This document shows positions 6,186 to 9,716 of a stretch of DNA of 9,716 nucleotides, one piece after another. The number at the start of each line of letters is the position of its first letter. Position 1 is the first letter of the stretch. The DNA is from an uncultured Oscillibacter sp. (lineage in GTDB: Bacteria; Bacillota; Clostridia; Oscillospirales; Oscillospiraceae), in NCBI GenBank assembly GCA_946183175.1, contig CAMHBH010000079.1, forward strand, positions 1 to 9,716. Direction: 5' to 3'. The position numbers and the translations under genes are program-made. The notes below the pieces were generated by a model. It did no database searches, was not told the origin of the DNA, and was given only the letters and a program-made list of their open reading frames with translations.

Positions 6186-6214
6186 TTGCAATCCCCGCGA
6201 AAATCTGGTAAAGT
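6186..6214 (+). promoter_or_regulatory. Promoter of glyA
   Basis: -35 TTGCAA (6186-6191), a 17-base spacer and -10 TAAAGT (6209-6214), with TG one base before the -10 box as in extended -10 promoters. It is divergent from the tRNA promoter, with 37 bases between the two -35 boxes, and lies about 43 bases before the glyA ATG. Confidence 0.7.
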
Positions 6215-6256
6215 GTGCGGGCGTTACAAACCCCGGAACGGAGGAAGTCACAGACC

Positions 6257-7501
6257 ATGATTAACGAAAACATTCAGATTGTACAGCGGAAAGACCCGGA
6301 AATCGCGCGCGTACTGTCGCTGGAACTCAAGCGCCAGCAGAACAACCTCGAACTGATTGCGTCGGAGAACCTTGTAAGCCCGGAAGTCATGGCGACGATG
6401 GGGAGCGTGCTTACGAACAAGTACGCGGAGGGCTACCCCGGGCACCGCTACTACGGCGGCTGTGAGTACGTGGATATCGCGGAGCGAATCTGCATTGAGC
6501 GGGCGAAGGAAGTCTTTTCGGCGAAGTACGCCAACGTACAGGCCCACAGCGGCTCGCAGGCGAATTTCTGCGTATACCTCGCGCTCTGCAAGCCCGGCGA
6601 CACCGTGCTTGGCATGGACTTAGGCGCGGGCGGACACCTCACGCACGGCAGTAAGGCCAGCTTTTCGGGCAAACTGTACCATACGGTCTCCTACGGCGTC
6701 AACCCCGAGACGGGCTGTATCGACTACGAGGACGTGCGCAAGCAGGCCGAGACGCACAAGCCCAAAATGATTATCGCGGGGGCGTCGGCGTATCCGCGGA
6801 TTATCGACTTCAAGAAGTTCGCGGAAATCGCGCACGATGTCGGGGCGTATTTGATGGTGGACATGGCGCATATCGCCGGACTTGTCGCCGCCGGAGAGCA
6901 CCCGAACCCCCTCCCCTACGCCGATGTCGTCACGACGACGACCCATAAGACCATGCGCGGCCCGCGCGGCGGAATCATCCTGACGAATCACGAGGATATC
7001 GCGAAGAAAATCGACCGGGCGATGTTCCCGGGGACGCAGGGCGGCCCGCTCATGCACATTATTGCGGCGAAGGCCGTGGCGATGGGGGAGGCCTTGCGCC
7101 CGGAGTTCCGCGACTATCAAGCGCAAATCGTCAAAAATGCCCGCGTACTCGCCGAAACCCTCATGAACGGCGGGATAGACCTTGTCAGCGGCGGCACGGA
7201 CAACCATTTGATGTTGCTGGACTTGCGCAAGCTCAACATGAGCGGGCGCGAACTCGAAGACCGTCTCGACCGGGTGCACATCACGGTCAACAAGAACGCA
7301 ATCCCGAACGACCCGCGCCCGGTGTCGGAGACTTCCGGCGTCCGCCTCGGTACGCCCGCCGTCACGACGAGAGGTTTCAAAGAGGAGGAGATGAAGATTG
7401 TCGGCGACCTGATTCTCAAGGCAATTTTCGAGTTCGATGTCAGCCGGGGCGAAATCCTCTCCACGGTGGACGAACTCTGCGTAAAGTACCCGCTGTACTG
7501 A
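6257..7501 (+). CDS. glyA: Serine hydroxymethyltransferase
   Basis: A PLP enzyme that interconverts serine plus tetrahydrofolate with glycine plus 5,10-methylene-tetrahydrofolate, the main source of one-carbon units; cytoplasmic. The 414 residues match the bacterial family length. Clear landmarks are LELIASENLVS (31-41), TNKYAEGYPGHRYYGG (53-68), QAHSGSQAN (95-103), VDMAHIAGLVAAG (201-213) with the cofactor-contacting Asp202 and His205, and VVTTTTHKTMRGPRGG (224-239) with the Schiff-base Lys231. The start is the ATG at 6257: GGAGGAAG lies upstream (spacing a little long at about 12 bases) and MINENIQIVQRKDPEI begins as the family does. A longer in-frame reading from 6215 would begin at the -10 box and is rejected. 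It is a single-gene unit divergent from the tRNA-Leu genes. Ile codons after a G-ending codon are always ATT or ATA (seven of seven), a mark of GATC avoidance. Confidence 0.98.
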   Translation: MINENIQIVQRKDPEIARVLSLELKRQQNNLELIASENLVSPEVMATMGSVLTNKYAEGYPGHRYYGGCEYVDIAERICIERAKEVFSAKYANVQAHSGSQANFCVYLALCKPGDTVLGMDLGAGGHLTHGSKASFSGKLYHTVSYGVNPETGCIDYEDVRKQAETHKPKMIIAGASAYPRIIDFKKFAEIAHDVGAYLMVDMAHIAGLVAAGEHPNPLPYADVVTTTTHKTMRGPRGGIILTNHEDIAKKIDRAMFPGTQGGPLMHIIAAKAVAMGEALRPEFRDYQAQIVKNARVLAETLMNGGIDLVSGGTDNHLMLLDLRKLNMSGRELEDRLDRVHITVNKNAIPNDPRPVSETSGVRLGTPAVTTRGFKEEEMKIVGDLILKAIFEFDVSRGEILSTVDELCVKYPLY

Positions 7502-7541
7502 CGGGCGGCGATTGCAAGCTGTGCCGTACTGAATAGCAAAC

Positions 7542-7569
7542 CGCCCTCCCCGTTGATACGGAGAGGGCG
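7542..7569 (+). terminator. Hairpin after glyA, weak terminator candidate
   Basis: CGCCCTCCCCGT pairs with ACGGAGAGGGCG except for one C-A mismatch, around a four-base loop, 41 bases after the glyA stop. The stem is strong, but the sequence after it on the plus strand (AATCCGTG) has no T-run, so termination here is only plausible. Confidence 0.4.
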
Positions 7570-7601
7570 AATCCGTGTGATTTGATGTTCCTTTGTACAG
7601 G

Positions 7602-7665
7602 TCTGACAGGCCGAACCCGAAAGGGGAATCAACGTCAAAACTCCCCCTCCGGCGGCTCTGTCAGA
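7602..7665. repeat. Nested inverted repeat
   Basis: The outer arms TCTGACAG (7602-7609) and CTGTCAGA (7658-7665) match perfectly. Directly inside, GCCG (7610-7613) pairs with CGGC (7653-7656), and further in GGGGA (7623-7627) pairs with TCCCC (7642-7646). Together they form one extended stem with internal loops. It could be a structured RNA element or a copy of a small dispersed repeat. No mobile-element gene is near. Confidence 0.5.
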
Positions 7666-7671
7666 ACACAC

Positions 7672-7703
7672 AAAAGCGGTGTCGAGTGAATCCTCAACAC
7701 CGC
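7672..7703 (-). terminator. Orphan rho-independent terminator
   Basis: On the minus strand GCGGTGTTGAG (7703-7693) pairs along all 11 bases with CTCGACACCGC (7686-7676), with one U-G pair, around a six-base loop, and runs into TTTTGTGTGTT. On the plus strand the same stem has a C-A mismatch and no T-run, so the direction is minus. The nearest minus-strand gene ended over 400 bases earlier with its own terminator hairpin, so this site implies another transcript. Confidence 0.75.
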
Positions 7704-7860
7704 CAGAAACTACCAAACGCGTCGCGCCCGATAATATTCAAAAGCGTCATTCCGCGAACGTATGCGCCACATACGGCATTCTCCGCGCAGTCCACCCACG
7801 AACCCCGTCAATTTTCGTTGCCCGAACTCGAAGACATCGGAAAAAGTACGGTAATGAACC

Positions 7861-7890
7861 TTGCAAAAGAACACCGAAAACGGGTATAAT
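7861..7890 (+). promoter_or_regulatory. Promoter-like sequence inside the intergenic region, plus strand
   Basis: -35 TTGCAA (7861-7866), an 18-base spacer and a perfect -10 TATAAT (7885-7890). Transcription would start near 7897 and read through the hairpin run towards the 8082-8112 stem. No plus-strand gene follows in the window, so it either drives a small RNA or is chance. Confidence 0.5.
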
Positions 7891-8012
7891 ACGCCCTGCG
7901 GTCCGGAAAATCCGGTGTGTTGAGTGCGGTATTTGAATCGTCTTCACTCAAAATAGGCTTACGGAATGCTGGGAACATTCCGTAGGCTGCCGCCTTATGT
8001 GTTCTGGAACGT

Positions 8013-8041
8013 AGTATACATCAGGCGGCGGCAAAATGCAA
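8013..8041 (-). promoter_or_regulatory. Promoter-like sequence inside the intergenic region, minus strand
   Basis: On the minus strand, -35 TTGCAT (8041-8036), a 17-base spacer and -10 TATACT (8018-8013). Transcription would start near 8006. It faces the orphan terminator at 7672-7703 and the two together define a candidate transcription unit. Confidence 0.6.
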
Positions 8042-8081
8042 GGGGTTTCGACAAAAAAATTATGAACAATTTGAAAACAAT

Positions 8082-8112
8082 GCCGGGAGAGGGAAGCAGT
8101 CCCTTTCCCGGC
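8082..8112 (-). terminator. Terminator of the Na/Pi cotransporter gene, possibly working both ways
   Basis: Two 13-base arms, GCCGGGAAAGGGA and TCCCTCTCCCGGC on the minus strand, pair with one A-C mismatch around a five-base loop. ATTGTTTTC follows, 14 bases after the transporter stop codon. On the plus strand the mismatch becomes a G-U pair and TGACTTTTC follows, so it may also stop plus-strand transcripts. Confidence 0.75.
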
Positions 8113-8126
8113 TGACTTTTCACGTT

Positions 8127-9716
8127 TCAGGATTCCGCCGGGGCACTCTGTACTTTCGACGCCGCCGGGAGCGCGTAGCGGCGGCTGTACTCCTTGAAAA
8201 GCCGCTGATTCTGCGCGTTGTGCGACGCCTGTACGGCGTGCGTCCGGAACGAGTTCCGGTGGAGCTCGATGGTCGTCAGGGCGATGTTGGAGCAGTGGTC
8301 GGAAATCCGCTCTAGGTCGGTTAAGAGGTCGTTCAGCGAGATTCCCTGCGTCATGGTGCAAACGCCCGCCTTCATGCGCTCTACGTGGCGGTTCTTGATA
8401 CCGTCCTGCAAGCCGTCCACGACTTCTTCCAGCGGCTCCACGCGTCTGGCGAGGTTCAGGTCGTCATTCTGGAAAGAGCGCGTCGTGACCGACAGAATCT
8501 CCGTCAGGGCGTCGCGCATAACCTGCAACTCCGCCATAGCGGCCCCTGTAAAGGCGCTGTCCTGTTCGCGCATACGCCCCATGACCTGCACGATGTTCAG
8601 GGCGTGGTCGCTGATTCGCTCAAAATCGGTAATGCAGTGCAGGAAGCGCGTGAACTGCTGATTCTGTTCGGTGTTGAGTTCTCTCTTGGAGGCCTTCAGA
8701 ATGTACGTGCCCAGCGCGTCCTCGTAGCGGTCGGTGCTCTTTTCGAGTTTCGCGACGCGCTTCGCCTTCTCGGGGCTGTACTGCTCCATCGTCTCCATTG
8801 CGGTGAGTACGCTCTGCTCCGTCAGGTCGGCCATTTTGTTTATCGCCGTCCGGCACTGCTCCAGCGCCAGCGGCGGGTACGGCAGGAAGCGCTCCTCGAA
8901 TACGGGGCCGGGTTCCTCGTCCTCGTCGCCGCTCCCGGCCTCGTCCTTGACAATCGTACACGTCAGTTTCGCGAGCGGGCCTGTCTGCGGCGCGAGAAGC
9001 ACCACGCACAGGAGGCGGTAGAGCGTATTCAGGGCGGCGATATGCACCGTGGTGAGCGTCGCGCCCATGAACGGGAAGCGCAGGAAGGCGTTGGCGATGT
9101 AGAACAGCGTGCCGAGTACCGCCGCGCCGACGATTTGGATAAGCAGGTACACCATCGCACTGCGGCGGGCGTCGACGGTAGCCCCGGCGGCGGCCATGAG
9201 TACGGGGAGCGCCGCGCCGACGCCGATACCCATAATCAGTGGCAGGGCCGTCGCGAAGGACACGGCCCCCGTAATGGCGAGGGCTTGCAGGATACCGACC
9301 GCCGCCGACGCGCTTTGCAGGACAGCCGTAAAGAGTACGCCCGCGAGGAAGCCCAGCAGCGGATTCGAGAAGGAAGTCAGGAGGGCGACGAAGGCGGGAA
9401 TTTCCTTCAAGGGGGCGACGGCCCCGCTCATGGTACTCATGCCGAACATGAGGACGGCGAAACCCATCATGATGTCGCCGACATGCCGGTGAGTGGCGCG
9501 TTTGGCGGCGGTGCGGACGATGATTCCGGCGATAGCAATCAGGCCCGTGAGGGTGGACGTGGACAGGAGCGAGACCCAGCCGCTACCGCCGCTGATGTCC
9601 GACAGGCAGATGACCCAGCCCGTGACGCTCGTGCCGAGAATCGCGCCCAGAATGATGCTGATTGCCTGTTCAAAGCGCATCATGCCGGAGTTGACGAAGC
9701 CCACGACCATGACGGA
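8127..9716 (-). CDS. Na/Pi cotransporter family protein with C-terminal PhoU-like domain, N terminus cut by window edge
   Basis: A membrane protein of the Na+/phosphate cotransporter II family in the bacterial form fused to a PhoU-like cytoplasmic domain; it is expected to move phosphate with sodium. The reading frame is open to base 9716, and the first visible residues (SVMVVGFVNSGMM) are the middle of the first transport repeat, so the start and the first QSSS motif lie outside. The 529 visible residues give several membrane spans to about 245. The second repeat has QSASA at 134-138 and then IMGIGVGAALPV at 161-172. An acidic linker (258-270) leads to a helical PhoU-like part at about 285-510, with paired motifs such as ISDHALNIV and ISDHCSNIA typical of PhoU helices. 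The usual GANIGTT motif reads GAILGTS in repeat one and is not conserved in repeat two. A terminator hairpin follows the stop. The family is certain; phosphate as substrate is likely. Confidence 0.92.
   Translation of the reverse strand, partial: SVMVVGFVNSGMMRFEQAISIILGAILGTSVTGWVICLSDISGGSGWVSLLSTSTLTGLIAIAGIIVRTAAKRATHRHVGDIMMGFAVLMFGMSTMSGAVAPLKEIPAFVALLTSFSNPLLGFLAGVLFTAVLQSASAAVGILQALAITGAVSFATALPLIMGIGVGAALPVLMAAAGATVDARRSAMVYLLIQIVGAAVLGTLFYIANAFLRFPFMGATLTTVHIAALNTLYRLLCVVLLAPQTGPLAKLTCTIVKDEAGSGDEDEEPGPVFEERFLPYPPLALEQCRTAINKMADLTEQSVLTAMETMEQYSPEKAKRVAKLEKSTDRYEDALGTYILKASKRELNTEQNQQFTRFLHCITDFERISDHALNIVQVMGRMREQDSAFTGAAMAELQVMRDALTEILSVTTRSFQNDDLNLARRVEPLEEVVDGLQDGIKNRHVERMKAGVCTMTQGISLNDLLTDLERISDHCSNIALTTIELHRNSFRTHAVQASHNAQNQRLFKEYSRRYALPAASKVQSAPAES

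Larger units (their letters stand above)
7672..8006 (-). ncRNA. Candidate minus-strand RNA of about 335 bases, unidentified
   Basis: This is the stretch between a good promoter (8013-8041) and a good terminator (7672-7703), both on the minus strand, with no convincing open frame inside. It contains several perfect hairpins: TACGGAATG/CATTCCGTA, TTGAGTG/CACTCAA, CCGGA/TCCGG and CGTATG/CATACG. It does not carry the signatures I would look for in tmRNA (tRNA-like ends), RNase P RNA, SRP RNA or 6S RNA. The whole unit is an inference from its ends. Confidence 0.4.
7502..8126. other. Intergenic region between glyA and the Na/Pi transporter, rich in hairpins
   Basis: This 625-base gap between convergent genes holds no protein gene I can support: the short open frames lack ribosome sites and recognisable motifs. 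Its G+C is visibly lower than its neighbours, near 50%. What it holds, left to right: a 12-base hairpin after glyA, a nested inverted repeat (7602-7665), a minus-strand terminator (7672-7703), a perfect six-base inverted repeat CGTATG/CATACG (7758-7774), a plus-strand promoter (7861-7890), a run of hairpins (7903-8029), a minus-strand promoter (8013-8041) and the terminator hairpin of the transporter gene (8082-8112). Confidence 0.75.

Noticed and set aside
5751..6251. Three short minus-strand open frames over the tRNA region (including ones reading MVELADSLDSGSS and VLELVDRPA)
   Set aside because: They are translations of the tRNA-Leu genes and their spacers, a well-known false gene type.
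7593..7936. Two overlapping plus-strand open frames of 98 and 85 codons after glyA
   Set aside because: Neither has a ribosome site. Both are basic, low-information translations across hairpins and a promoter-like site.
7747..7947. A 66-codon minus-strand open frame starting with GTG in the intergenic region
   Set aside because: The GTG follows directly after an in-frame TGA, lies in a hairpin arm and has no ribosome site. The protein shows no motif, so I treat the stretch as candidate RNA or spacer.
8082..8112. The GGAAGCAG string in this hairpin as a signal recognition particle RNA core
   Set aside because: Only a short match in the loop; the surrounding SRP helix 8 bases and symmetric internal loop are absent, and the position fits a terminator.
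1..9716. Scarcity of CTAG (I noticed three, two of them in a tRNA)
   Set aside because: CTAG is rare in many bacterial genomes, so unlike the total absence of GATC this is not informative on its own.

Overview
The window is GC-rich DNA (near 60% G+C by eye) from a bacterium. It most resembles a high-GC member of the Clostridia, in the Oscillospiraceae/Ruminococcaceae direction. The evidence is strong AGGAGG-type Shine-Dalgarno sites, sigma-A promoters with 16-18 bp spacers, the Firmicutes-style pyrH-frr-uppS cluster, and proteins that read like clostridial housekeeping enzymes. The lineage is an inference; no species is named. All the recognised genes are ordinary core functions. I see no CRISPR array, transposase, phage gene or defence gene.

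Layout from the left. (1) 1-1815, minus strand: pyrH (UMP kinase), frr (ribosome recycling factor) and uppS (undecaprenyl diphosphate synthase, cut by the left edge). They form a tight operon behind a near-consensus promoter at 1854-1882. (2) 1969-2562, minus: a TetR-family regulator with a GTG start. (3) 2667-3700, minus: a thioredoxin plus flavin-reductase-like operon with its own promoter and a strong terminator. (4) 3715-4437, minus: a protein with two membrane helices and a TPR-like region, of unknown role. (5) 4540-5754, minus: an AlaA-type alanine aminotransferase. (6) 5852-6148, minus: two tandem tRNA-Leu genes (anticodons CAG and GAG) behind a perfect consensus promoter and followed by a strong terminator. 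(7) 6186-7501, plus: glyA, divergent from the tRNAs. (8) 7502-8126: about 625 bases with no convincing protein gene, lower in G+C, full of hairpins and carrying promoter-like sequences on both strands. (9) 8127-9716, minus: a Na/Pi cotransporter with a C-terminal PhoU-like domain, missing its N terminus at the right edge.

The genes cover nucleotide supply and translation recycling (pyrH, frr), cell-wall lipid carrier synthesis (uppS), thiol/flavin redox (trx and flavin reductase), amino-acid and one-carbon metabolism (alaA, glyA), leucine decoding and phosphate handling. They are neighbours more than one pathway.

Two things stand out. First, the tetranucleotide GATC does not occur once in 9716 bases, although the trinucleotide GAT occurs about 120 times. 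Isoleucine codons in glyA show the avoidance directly. This points to genome-wide selection against GATC, probably by a restriction activity, past or present. Second, the 7502-8126 gap holds an orphan terminator with a matching promoter, which suggests an unannotated RNA.
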